64,000 bases of DNA from NCBI GenBank assembly GCA_963565915.1, contig OY751495.1, forward strand, positions 2,356,001 through 2,420,000, written 5' to 3'. Below, one piece after another: positions 54,458 to 64,000 of this stretch (the stretch's first letter is position 1; each line of letters starts with the position of its first letter). The position numbers and the translations under genes are program-made. This DNA is from Entoloma clypeatum. Its lineage: Eukaryota; Basidiomycota; Agaricomycetes; Agaricales; Entolomataceae. Under the pieces are notes generated by a model. That model saw only the letters and a list, made by a program, of their open reading frames with translations, was not told the DNA's origin and ran no database searches.

Positions 54458-54976
54458 CTATTTCACAAAAAATCTGTTATAGGCTTCTTTTGTTTCTCTA
54501 TCTAAGGTTTCGAGTCTCTTGTCTTTGGCTAACAGAGCAGGGTCATGCTTTTTCTTCAACATATTGGGATTAAAGTCATGTAGCAGTTGGATTGTATCGT
54601 GTCTGGAACTACGCGATAATGCGACATACAAATTGAAGAGATTCAGTGTCCCTGTCGGAGGAGGCGGGATGTCAATAAGAGTCACATAGGGAATTGTCTG
54701 GCCTTGTGAATGATAATCCGTGAAAGCATAGGCAGTGGTGAGAGCAAACTGTTGATGCTTCATGACACGTGTGCTGGTTCCTCCATTTTTTGTAGGAATC
54801 CGGACACGAAAAGTCAATGAACTCAGCTCAATGGGTATAACTCCTTCATCAAGTCCTTGAAGTTGAGAAGCGTGGGTGCGGGCCATTTTGACCAGGATAA
54901 AAGGAGGAAGGAATTTGAGCTTAATGCTTGGTTCATTGTTGAATGATGGTTCATTGGGGTGAAGAATTATCTTCAC
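54458..54976 (-). pseudogene. Helitron helicase, C-terminal part
   Basis: The frame carries a YAFTDYHSQGQT motif and LYVALSRSSRHDTIQLL, the conserved C-terminal helicase motifs (V and VI) of Pif1-like Helitron helicases. It ends with a stop at 54458. It lies in a different frame from 54992-55693, so a frameshift separates them. Confidence 0.83.
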
Positions 54977-54991
54977 AATTTCTCCACACGC

Positions 54992-55770
54992 TCAGTTAGT
55001 GATATCTAGGTCGGTTTCCGTGTTTTCTGTGACCATTACTTTTATTCCTATTGATAGTTCAATCTCATAGGATAAGTCTCTCGATCCGAATTGATTCTTC
55101 CACCAGTTCTGACCACAATGTGCTTCTAAATAGCATTTTTTGTGCATGGTAAGCAGCCTCCCTTGATATGTATCCTCTGCCGTGCACACAAATATTTGGT
55201 GACCTTTTTTCTCACACATCTTTCGCAAGGCGGCATCATTCCAGCAAAGGTGTACAGCATGACGGGGTGTTACCAGAAAAGCCTCGTCCCATGGAGCCTG
55301 CAAGAAATCTATGTTTGTCTTTTTTTTCTCAATAATCAAAGTGCGCAACATGTTGATGTCATGGTCTGACACAGAACCCTTGCGTAAGTTCTGGAGAAAA
55401 TCATGCCAGACAATGTCTGTTATATGTTTCTGCTCTGTTAAAATGACGACGGTTGTAAATTCCTCGTAGATTGCACAGCCGATCATTGAAGGTGTAGAGT
55501 CATGTTCAACATTGCTTGGATAAAAGAGTGCATTGTGAATGGATTGAGCCACTGGAGGGAACTGATGAAAGTCTTCTAAAAGAATAACACTGACACCTCC
55601 AAAAGATAGGTCTTCGGTGCATTGCTTTCCAATGCTAGCATGACATGATAATGTTGCGAAAAAGTCCTTGGCAAGCATTGACATTTCCTCCAATGCAAGA
55701 ACCCAGACTGTATCCCATATTTTCTCAAGTTCTGCTTTTTTTTTATCGCTGATTTTGGAGTTCAGGTCGT
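54992..55770 (-). pseudogene. Helitron helicase, middle part
   Basis: It shows EEMSMLAKDFF, GGVSVILLEDFHQFPPV (motif III-like, where other Helitrons have GDFxQxPPV) and ILTEQKHITD...FLQNLRKG, as in Pif1-type Helitron helicases. The beginning was separated from the Walker A part by the hAT-like element ending at 57535. The sequence upstream of 55693 (KKAELEKIWDTVWVLALEE) is coding-like but in a shifted frame. Confidence 0.8.
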
Positions 55771-56009
55771 TTCACACTTAGTGTTTCTAAGTCCAGTCTC
55801 AAGAACCTAAAACCAGACCCAAACCAGACCCAAACAAACCAGTTTGAGACTGGACCGCAGTCTCAAGTTTTAAGGTTTTCAATCACAACCAGTCCTCGGT
55901 TCTCTCCGAATTTTAAGATTTGAAAGACCAGCCAAAGACCGGTTCGGACCGGTTTGAACTGGTCTTTTTCACAGAACGCTCTGAGGGCCAGCACCAAGCA
56001 AAATTTGTG

Positions 56010-56085
56010 CCATCAGTAAGACTTGAACTCTCAGCCTCTATAGTGTATACTATTATTCTAACAACTTAACCAACTCAGCCACAGA
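56010..56085 (-). repeat. tRNA-derived (SINE-like) segment, copy 2
   Basis: Minus strand: TGGCTGAGTTGG (A-box match, 56083-56072) and AGTTCAAGTCTT (B-box match, 56032-56021), the RNA polymerase III promoter pair at tRNA-like spacing. The stems are decayed. Confidence 0.55.
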
Positions 56086-57116
56086 ACCATGGTAATTTCT
56101 TGCTCACTCACTCTACATACCCACTTTTTCACTTCCCAAATAGGCCACTTCCCAAATAGGCACAACCAGCCAAAAAAGACAAAAGGTGTGTGTGCACCCC
56201 CTCTGCCTCAATCACATGTAGACACAGGCTTTCAATAAAATCTATAAATATATTGTAATCTTTTCAACATGTGTGCCCCTCATTGCAAGGTCAGTAATGG
56301 GTGGATGCATCGTTTCAACGTTGGATGATGTGCATCACATGTGCATCAAATGTGTCAAATACATGTAAACAAATCCCCAAACACATCGCACATCTGCTTA
56401 TTATGTCTACACAGGAACAAGTAAGGGTTTCTACTATATCAATTATGTAGGAGTGGAATATATCTCACTGAATATGTATTGCTTTTCTGAACTTTTGCCA
56501 TGGCTTTTAAGTTATAGAGGTGCCGTGCTCTACAACAAATAATAGTAAACAATGTGCAAAATGCATCATGCAGGCGCATGTGGTGCCTTTCTCATGGTCT
56601 AATAATAGTTTGAAGAGATAGAACTACTTATGGGATATATATTCACCTTCTGACACACTTTGTATAATTTTTAGAAGTCTAGATAAGATAGAAATAATGA
56701 AATTTGCAGATTTCAGAAAAAGTGCTATATCTCCCCAAGGAATGGACCAAATTTGAAAAACAAATGTGTGATAAGATCCACTCAATGGAGAGAATCCAAA
56801 GCTGAAATAAAAATTTTTGGTCAAATTTTCGACCTATTTTGCTCATATTCACCTTATGAAGTCCTTGAATTGTGTTTGAACGGTCTCAATAGGTTCACAT
56901 GCAATGGTTAAATAGTATATATATATTACATGTAATCTAATGTGGTTGTGGAAAGGAGGAAGTAAGAAATGTTGCTTTTTGTGTTTAAGGAAACTCATAC
57001 TGCACTGTTTATCACGATTTACAGTGTGTTCCTCACGCCCAACAGCATCCACTCACACCCAACGACGCCCACTCATGCCCAACGATGCCCAACGTGTCGC
57101 GTCCACTCACGCCCAT

Positions 57117-57341
57117 GAACCTATAAGAACCTGTGTGAACCTATGACCAGTTTACATTTTTTGAGTCTCAAATCAAAACTGGTGTTGAACCAGTCTTCTT
57201 TTTTTCCAAAATTTGAAGAACCTGAGACTGGGCAATCCTCAAAAATCTGAAACTTGAGACTGCAGTCCAGTCTTTCACCAGTCTTTATCAGTCTGGTTCT
57301 GGTTCAGTTCTAGGTCTTTGAGACTGGACTTCAAAACACTA
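57117..57341. mobile_element. hAT-type MITE, partial copy 6 inside the long element
   Basis: It matches the right part of the reverse-oriented MITE (AACCTATGACCAGTTTAC to CTTCAAAACACTA) and is embedded in the CACTCACGCCCA minisatellite. Confidence 0.85.
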
Positions 57342-57543
57342 TCCACTCATGCCCAATGCGTCCACTTGTGCCCAACGGTGTCAGACGGTGAGACTCAGAC
57401 AATATGCACATGTGCTGTCCAGTAGCACACACTCTTAGCCTAGTACAGTACATATTACAAGTCTGGACCGGTGCGGTCCTCAGTCCTTCCTTTTTGGGGG
57501 TCAAAAACAAGACCGAACCGAACTTTCAATCACTATTTGCACT

Positions 57544-57848
57544 GATAAGGCACCAATAATGTGAGTTGTCTTTCCATTTATTAAAGAGGCAGCTACTCCA
57601 GTATAAGTCACTTTCAGAAGGTGTTGGTTGCAATGATGGTGTCAGAATGCCTTGGTAATTGTCTGGAGAACTTTGGACTTTCCTGTCCCACCCTCTCCAG
57701 ATACAATCATTCGAAGCGGAGGCAGTTTATGACCAGCAATACTTGAATCCAGATGCTGTACAACTATTTCATAGGCGCGGTGTTGATTAGAGTTGAGCTC
57801 CGAGGGAATCACAGCTGAAAAGTCTCCTATAGGAATGGTGGTTGCCAT
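57544..57848 (-). pseudogene. Helitron helicase, Walker A part
   Basis: LNSNQHRAYEIVVQHL followed by MIVSGEGGTGKSKVLQTI, the Q-motif and Walker A of the Helitron helicase. TGA after KAF, then YTGVAASLINGKTTH continues the family sequence up to the hAT-like element. Confidence 0.87.
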
Positions 57849-57860
57849 TCTTATTGGAAT

Positions 57861-58278
57861 TCATTCTATGGTTGGTGCGCTTGGACAATTCACATCAAAG
57901 TCTGGAATATGGATCACCCCCTTTTCAGATAAATCATCAACAATGTGTTTGCCATCAGGCTGAACAGCAAAATTCATCTTTTCGGCATCTTCCTGTAACT
58001 GCCCTCGCCAATTCATCAAATTATGGAAATCATTCCCAGTTGCATTGCCGATTGTGGATTCCTGTTGCAAGATTGTCCATTTGTTTTCACCGATGTGATT
58101 CGAGAATATCTTGGCTTGTTTAGCAAGTTCAATGGCGAGGTGTGCATGCAGACTTTCGTTGATCGAGATTTGGGACTGAATGATTGCATTTAGAGAGCTT
58201 TCATTTGCACTTCCAGCTGTCCTCTCGTCTTCTCCTACAATGTCATCCATGTCAAATTCCTCATCTCCATTTTGTAAA
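57861..58278 (-). pseudogene. Helitron linker region, downstream of the solo LTR
   Basis: The frame starts with LQNGDEEFDMDDIVG immediately at the solo LTR edge and continues to a stop at 57861. Across the LTR, minus one GTAAA copy, it joins in frame to PVNPVS on the other side. It has no catalytic motif. Confidence 0.75.
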
Positions 58279-58711
58279 TGTAAGGGCGATCTTACGATCC
58301 AAGACTCAAACTCAGATACTTGCAAGGGAGATCTGAAGTTTAGATTGAGCAGTCTGATAAGTAATACAACACACACCTTGCAAGGGAGATCCGAAGAGAA
58401 AGTTCTAAGGATTCCCCTGCAAGCTAGCGAGATAAATAGTAAAATGAGATATGAAATAAGAGATAAAATGAGATGCATGAATGATGAGCAATGATCGGGA
58501 GTAGCGATGAAGGATGAATGGAAACAAGATGAATGATAGTACCTGCGATCCAACGTGCGGAGTAGCGGATGGAGGCAGAGTCGTCGGATGCGGAGAGGCG
58601 GATAAGATGTCGGAGACAGCGGATACGATTGGAGGGCATCGGAGATGGTGGAATAGAAAGGAAAGGAAGAAAGGAAGGGAAAAGTAAAAAGTGAAAGTGG
58701 TTGCCCTTCCA
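58279..58711 (-). repeat. Solo LTR, family F, copy 2, inside the Helitron
   Basis: 433 bp, the reverse complement family of 26914-27346, with the 5-bp duplication GTAAA at 58274-58278 and 58712-58716. Its open frame is fused by chance to the Helitron frame. Confidence 0.93.
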
Positions 58712-58716
58712 GTAAA

Positions 58717-59225
58717 GAGACAGGATTGACAGGCCCCTTTTGTGTTGCATATTGACTCTCTTGAAGATATTCAATACCAGCCAGTATGTTGATAGCCTCT
58801 TTGTTAGATGAAAGCTTGGACTCATCGGAAGCAGACTGCCAAGTTTGCGAACTTTTTTTCAGATCAGTTTCAATGGTTTTAACAGCATGAGCATGGATGC
58901 GCAGTAAAAATTGAATTGTCGTGATTGTTTGCTTGCAAAAATAGCACTCCGATGAAATTGGGGAGGTTGTTGTGGCCTTTTGGACGTATAACTTGATAGA
59001 CTGAAGAGGATTTAGGATGTTGCAGGCGATAAGACACACGAGTATGCCTGGGACGACCCCGTTTTGTCTGATTGCTGTCAGATCTGTCTTCCAGTAAGGA
59101 GTCTCTTTCCTGTTTTTGGACATTGCATTCATATGTGTCCGTAAAAAACTGGACAATATTACAGTTTGCCAATTCATTGCCTCATGCAATATAGTCCATA
59201 ACTCGGCACTTGGGAAACAACACAT
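58717..59225 (-). pseudogene. Helitron linker region, upstream of the solo LTR
   Basis: The minus frame contains a Cys pair (CYFCKQTITT), HAHAVKTIETDLKKSSQTWQ and NKEAINILAGIEYLQESQYA, like the variable region between the Rep and helicase parts of fungal Helitrons. One open frame runs from 59225. Confidence 0.7.
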
Positions 59226-59399
59226 TTTCCGGAGTCACATCAAGCACCACGGAGTTGCTGTGATTTTCGTTATCATCCTTTTTTTTCGCTACATCAGCAC
59301 TGAAAGTCTTTTTTTTTTTAAAAAGGAGTATGCAAACCTTGCCAAGACCATTTTCAGGTGTGGTTGTTTCATGCTGTTCTGCACTGTTCTCCCTGGGCA

Positions 59400-59424
59400 A
59401 AAAAAAAAAAAAATGATGTCTTTT

Positions 59425-59455
<31 letters not shown>
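59400..59455. repeat. Long A homopolymers in the Helitron coding region
   Basis: A-runs at about 59400-59414 and 59427-59455. They interrupt the Helitron frame and may reflect sequencing or polishing error, or an old insertion tail. Confidence 0.7.
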
Positions 59456-59456
<1 letters not shown>

Positions 59457-59457
<1 letters not shown>

Positions 59458-59800
59458 TATAGTCTGGTTTGTCGTAGGTCTGGAAATTGCTTGTACAGAT
59501 AATATGTAAATGAAGACCAATAGATCAGAGAATAGTGATGTGAACAAAAAGTGTCCCCCCATCCCATGAGGTATGATAACACCATCGGTCCTGCTAATTC
59601 TTGTTCACGATTGATGGCATTGACTAGACGAAATAGTAGCAAACGTTGGATATCACATATGTTATCAACATATGCAACATCTCTCAGATGCTCTAGATGA
59701 TATCTGTATCCTTTGGCCATAATAGCAGACACATTGTGGTTTTGCTTTTGCTTTTGGCCATGTATAGTGTAGTGTATGCTGTTATATTTTTGGTGTCTTC
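59457..59800 (-). pseudogene. Helitron Rep domain, Y2 motif and following block
   Basis: Near 59755-59790 the minus strand encodes AYTTLYMAK, matching the two-tyrosine (Y2) motif of Helitron Rep. After a 1-nt shift follows SAIMAKGYRYHLEHL and QELAGPMVLSYLMGWGD...YSLIYW, the conserved block after Rep. Confidence 0.82.
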
Positions 59801-60802
59801 TCCATTTGTAAGAAATTTTCCATCATTGTTGCCTGGTACCCATCCATTGACGTATGCATACAGACACTTTTGTTTTCAGTTCCTGTTTTCATCAATACTG
59901 TCACCCTCAGCAAGTGAAAATGGTGTTCGGCACTTGCAGTAATAATGTCCTGTCTTGTCTTGCACAAGGCAGTGTCGGAGGTGGCATGTATGTATTTGTT
60001 CTGATTGTGCAAGTTGTCGCTCAAAATCTTCAAGGATTTCATCATAAGATTCTGAATCAGGATTAGGAGGACAATTACATGTAATGTTCTTTTCGACAGG
60101 AATTGCTTTGACAGTATCGACAGACTCCAGTCCTGGGACGTATGCCCGAAGATTTGCATGAATGAATTTTTTCACCTTTTCATGAAATTTTGGACATTGT
60201 AACAGAAGCTTCATTTCACCTCCAGTTGGCGCATCAACGAGCCACAAGAGAAGATGAAGATGGAGTGTACCTCAGCCTTGAGATTCAACTGTTCCAAAAT
60301 ATCCAGAAACCTGTCCAAAGATGCCTATTTTGTTCCAAACTTGGTACCCCGTTGTCTGTACTCCAATCACATTTTCTAGAATGGCGCGGATCAAGAAGTG
60401 AAAGAATTTTGCTGCAGCATAGGGATTGGAAGCTATATTCTGTGCTCGTTGTTTGCAAGTTGGCCCCCGGTCTTTCATCTCCAAAAAATTGTCCAAATTG
60501 ATTTCTGCACCGACAAAAAATTGGGCAATTGGATCATGGAGATCAGAAGGATTTATAGTAATCCACAGGCTGGGAGGATTTAACATTATCGATGTAGCAC
60601 CTATCTGACTTCGAAGCGTGATTTGATATTGGTTGGTTCCACTGACTCTCGTGGCAACTGCAAAAATATGTTTTTGCAAGGCTGCAACAGCAGGGTCTGT
60701 TATCTGTTGCCCATGAGCTTCTTCGTCAGCTGCATGTTGAAGCTTTTCCATGCTGATAGTAGACAACAAACGAGCTTCTTTTTCAAAGTCTCCTCGTTGC
60801 AT
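59801..60802 (-). pseudogene. Helitron Rep domain with HUH motif
   Basis: SLWITINPSDLHDPIAQFF (about 60580) and then QG*GTLHLHLLLW (60274-60242). HLH is the HUH metal-binding motif, and the expected QGRGTLHLHLL is broken by a TGA at 60272-60274, again CGA to TGA. Downstream is a Cys-rich finger CNCPPN...CHLRHCLV...YYCKCR. The Rep domain nicks and joins DNA in rolling-circle transposition. Inactive here. Confidence 0.88.
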
Positions 60803-62334
60803 TTGTATGCATGAGAACAGAAGGGCCTGACATCTTTGATGAATTCCAAATGCAACAAAAGGGAAGGTCTCATGTTTTTGGAATCATCAATCATGGTATT
60901 GCAGAGCCCAACAAACATGCTCCAGGAAATTTATTTTCTGCAGTTGATCAGCTTCTATGCCACTGCATCCAAAAGAAAATAAAACCAGATAGGTTCTCTC
61001 AAAAAAATTAGGCTGCTCTGGTTCCACAGTTTCTGATACATGTGGCCTTCCAAAGTCACTGACAAAATGTTGCCTGTGATGAATAGCATAGGCACCTTAG
61101 CCATCAGTTTTGTTCCATGGATTAGCAAGTCCCCATAGCATGAGCTCATTTGCTGATAGCTTGGTTAAATCGACATCCACTGAGCCGTTGATTTGGAGAG
61201 GAATTATGTCTGGTTTATCTTGTCTTAAATACTCTCAAAAATAATGTTGTAAACAAACTTTGAATCTCCTCACTGTCTGAATCATTGCTATCTGTTTCGA
61301 ATTCTTCAGATGTTAGAGGTGCATATTCTGTTGCCTCTGCTTATCATGAGTTGAAATGCCGAACAGTTTTATGAATCATAATACTTACCAGCACTTGTAT
61401 CAAAAGAACTGCTTTCAACATCATCATGAAGAGGAACATAGCCTTCACTCTCCTGAGTAACAATACCAACATCAGTTGATTGTCAGACGATTCCTAGTAT
61501 TTCAATTGATACATCATCTTCAGGCAAGATCGTGAATGGTCAATATTGATATCATCATAATACTTCGGATTGTTGTGCTTTAACCACTGCAGTGCATCGG
61601 CTACCTTCTGTCATCAAACTCAGAAAAGAGAACAAAACCAGTTTTTGGAGAGTTGTCCAAGACCAATGAATGTAATAGATATTAATGAAGCCAGGATATT
61701 TGGTGGGCAAGGCATCCATTTTCCTTCCAGCATTGATGCTACTCCTGCCTGGTCCAATTCATAAGATGTCACAGTCCCACACATTGCCCTCTAGAAACAT
61801 GTCATGTCACCCATGAAGCCTTTTTTTGGAAAAAGCTTGAAAACATAGACACAAGGATAGACCTGTGCAATAAGAAGCTATTCGGGAAGACTGAGGCATG
61901 CAAGTTCACGAGGAACCTGTCTGATCCAAAGGTTATTGGCCAAGCTTAACGGTGGAGAAAGATCTGGAGATTGCTTTTCAAGACTGCAAAAGCACTGCTG
62001 ACATGTTTGAACCATGCATACATCCCTTCCATGATTGGAAATTCCTGCGGGTTCAAGAAGTTTTCCATCATAAAGATCATGTTGAGAATGACTGGTGGGG
62101 GGAACCATGTGATGGGAATTTGGTAAATCATTCAATGCTATTGACTTGCAATAGCATTCTCAAACCTGTCCTGAGTTTGGCAAATCCAGATATTGGATGG
62201 AATCATATTCATCGTGAGAAATGATCTGTGTGTAATCCACAAAATCTGGTACTCTGCTGCGAACATTGGGATATGAGGAGGCTTCCGAAGATCGATGTTT
62301 GCAGGATACTCCCTTCTGTAAGGCTAGTGTTTGA
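60803..62334. other. Upstream Helitron remnant and unassigned sequence
   Basis: 60955-61149 (minus) contains coding-like VPMLFITGNILSV and may be the N-terminal Helitron part. 61150-62334 has short frames and no recognised motif. Confidence 0.45.
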
Positions 62335-62823
62335 AAGTCCAGTCCAGTCCGGTTTTTTGTCCAAAAAATTAAGAACCTAGAACCAAGACTGGTTGAGTGA
62401 TTTCTCCAAAATACTGAAACCAGGACTGGACTGGTCAAAGACTGGTGAATCAGTCTTTCCTTTCTCAAAAAAGGAAACCAGGACTGGTTCAAACTGGTTT
62501 AAACTGATTATTATCCAATTTATTAAAACTGTTTCAAAGTATCATTTATAACACATTTCAAAACATTTTATAGAAGCTTTGATGAACAAAATCTATGTGA
62601 ACCTATATAAACCTGTGTGAACCTATGACCAGTTTACATTTTTTGAGTCTCAAATCAAGACTGGTGTTAAACCAGTCTTCTTTTTTTCCAAAATTTGGAG
62701 AACCTGAGACTGGTCAATCCTCAAAAATCTGAAACTTGAGACTGCAGTCCAGTCTCTCACCAGTCTTTACCAGTCTGGTTCTGGTCCAGTTCTAGGTCTT
62801 TGAGACTGGACTTCAAAACACTA
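62335..62823. mobile_element. hAT-type MITE, copy 7 (complete, reverse orientation)
   Basis: 489 bp, TAGTGTTTGAAAGTCC to CTTCAAAACACTA. The flanks TGTAAGGC and TCTGAGAT do not match. Confidence 0.88.
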
Positions 62824-62924
62824 TCTGAGATGTCAAAACAAGGTCAGAATACAATATTTCTCGATTATCATACACTCAACTATGGATCCTCTAGACATCG
62901 GATCACAAAAGACAACACACAGTG

Positions 62925-63306
62925 TGTTACGGACTCTACGGTATGCGGACCACGTCATCTCTTTTACTTATCATCCCGACTCGGCGCCCTCTTACGAATA
63001 CACTATGTCTAATAGCTACTTTCATTCCCTTAGATTCCCAGTATGACTCAGTCCGCAGTAGCCTTACTCAGCTCCGCAGCAGTAACCTTACTCAGCTCCG
63101 CAGTAGTATTACTTAGTCTGCAGTCGTCTTACTCATGCGCACTGCCTTCCGCAGTTATTGACTCATTCGCTACTGCTCATAGTCAGTACTATATAAACCT
63201 CATGTACCATAGCTACATTCCTTAGATTTAGCAATCACATTGCCCTTTGCCTTTCCACTTCCTGCATACTCTGCCCAAACCTTGGAATGGTTTGTTAAGC
63301 ATAACA
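62925..63306 (+). repeat. 5' LTR of element I
   Basis: 382 bp, TGTTACGGAC to AAGCATAACA, with TATATAAA and AGATTTAGCAA at the family positions. Confidence 0.95.
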
Positions 63307-63439
63307 AGTTGCTAAATCTCATTAGGTTCGCCCAGAGCAAAGAGCGCAACTACCAGACAAGTCAAGACATCGCGCTTCTTTGAAGACTTCACCAGTAACC
63401 CCTTTAGCACGCCAGAAGCCTGACAGGAGGAGCTAAGTC

Positions 63440-64000
63440 CTTGAGACAGTATCGATTTTATGCTCATCCAGCAGTACATCAAATTGGAGATCCATCGCAT
63501 CCCACAGCAGGTGCTTGACAAAGAACTAGACAATGATGAGCATTGTCCCCATGGCGAGATAGCAGAGAGCATCCATCTTGCTTGGCAACACCAGATCGCG
63601 CGCTATAACGCCTGACAGAACAAACTCGAAAGCTTTCGTGTTAACGAACTCGAAAGCCTTCGTGTTCAAGAAGAACCTCAGACAGGTCGGATCACAGAGA
63701 TCAGAGAGTTTATCGGTGTCCAGACAACCGTTATCAGAAGATTGATTAGGATGCTCACATCGAGACGTCCCAGAGCCACATCATCACGTCTTACTCGAAG
63801 CAGCAGATCTACGCCCACTTCACCACTGAAGAGCAACAAACCAAGTACAACCATTGGGCACAGAATGAGAGACTTGACCCCTTCGTGCGATTAACAGATG
63901 TGCAGGAACAGATATTCCTTAGAGATCTACAGAGGAAATATCCCGAGTGTTTTGCCACCGATTCCGCCAATGAGTCCCCTGACAAATTTACTTTTGACTC
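63440..64000 (+). pseudogene. gag N-terminal region of element I (partial)
   Basis: Collinear with element B 21310-20770. It carries the blocks ELDNDEHCPHGEIAES, EPQTGRITEIREFIGVQ, and after a frame change YSKQQIYAHFTTEEQ and NERLDPF. A 21-bp duplication-like repeat (GAACTCGAAAGC) occurs near 63622-63650. The window ends before the capsid domain. Confidence 0.7.

Larger units (their letters stand above)
55779..57535. mobile_element. hAT-like non-autonomous element, long form, copy 2
   Basis: 1757 bp, starting TAGTGTTTCTAAGTCC and ending AACTTTCAATCACTA. Its 8-bp flanks TTCACACT and TTTGCACT both fit an original TTCGCACT changed at the CpG on opposite strands. Inside are a tRNA-like segment, a GCCCAACG minisatellite and a piece of the 0.5-kb MITE. 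It splits the Helitron helicase. Confidence 0.82.
54458..61149 (-). mobile_element. Helitron, decayed, with nested insertions
   Basis: Minus-strand order is the classical Rep-helicase: HUH domain, Y2 motif, Helitron-specific linker, Walker A, rest of a Pif1-type helicase. It is interrupted by a solo LTR (58279-58711) and a long hAT-like element (55779-57535), and broken by stops and frameshifts. Terminal TC and CTRR ends are not identified, so the limits are those of the coding remnant. Confidence 0.88.
62925..64000 (+). mobile_element. Ty3/Gypsy element I, 5' end (G/B family), continues past the window
   Basis: A 5' LTR (62925-63306), the dinucleotide AG and the PBS TTGCTAAATCT (63309-63319), then the same leader as G and B and the start of gag. 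The gag N-terminal frame shift seen in B at 20890-21243 recurs here. Unlike G, the leader is not fused to the zinc knuckles, so the capsid region is present. Confidence 0.92.

Noticed and set aside
57861..59225. One continuous 454-codon Helitron protein
   Set aside because: The middle third (58279-58711) is a solo LTR that happens to stay open; the true coding parts lie on either side.

Overview
This window is a transposon graveyard from a filamentous fungus. The best fit is an Agaricomycete (Basidiomycota), because chromoviral Ty3/Gypsy elements with C-terminal chromodomains, Ty1/Copia, a Helitron, a Tc1/mariner element, hAT-type MITEs, a transposon-type gene family with basidiomycete-looking C-terminal motifs, and 49-58 nt introns occur together. 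No bacterial, organellar, rRNA or intact tRNA gene is visible. A species cannot be named from the sequence.

Layout. 1-5212: Gypsy element G (+), with the gag capsid deleted and the remaining piece triplicated in 742-bp units. 5213-6271: 3' end of a same-family element H (-), cut by a 200-N gap (6272-6471). 8230-9931: a 1.7-kb hAT-like non-autonomous element. 10592-24717: Gypsy element A (+), which contains a solo LTR (13113-14021, itself hit by a MITE) and a complete element B (15252-21835, -). Removing these with one target-site copy each restores A's reading frame. 26914-27346: solo LTR. 28653-29329: tail of a transposon-type gene. 29330-43300: an inverted block holding the 5' half of a Copia element, part of a coiled-coil host gene, Gypsy element C nested in a solo LTR of its own family, a Tc1/mariner gene and a foldback element. 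43301-47875: the other half of the same Copia element. 47876-48700: the other half of the coiled-coil gene. 49082-50552: a MITE and two solo LTRs. 53476-62823: MITEs and a Helitron (-) broken by a hAT-like element and a solo LTR. 62925-64000: start of another G/B-family element, running out of the window.

Main results. (1) An inversion of about 14 kb is proven internally. It rejoins a Copia element with matching 5-bp target duplications, a coiled-coil ORF in frame, and a second gene in frame. (2) Three Gypsy families each place a 10-11 nt PBS, 2 nt after the LTR, that is exactly complementary to a predicted transcript start 32-33 nt after the TATA box. This is the Tf1-type self-priming design. 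(3) Element C carries an antisense, intron-containing gene with a Zn2Cys6-like cysteine pattern between integrase and 3' LTR, and a textbook -1 frameshift signal at its gag/pol junction. (4) Nearly every inactivating stop is TGA, and where two copies can be compared it replaces CGA, which points to CpG-directed C-to-T mutation. (5) Elements B and H share a conserved extra ORF downstream of pol.

No gene here looks like an ordinary housekeeping gene. The host-like fragments are all broken by transposons.
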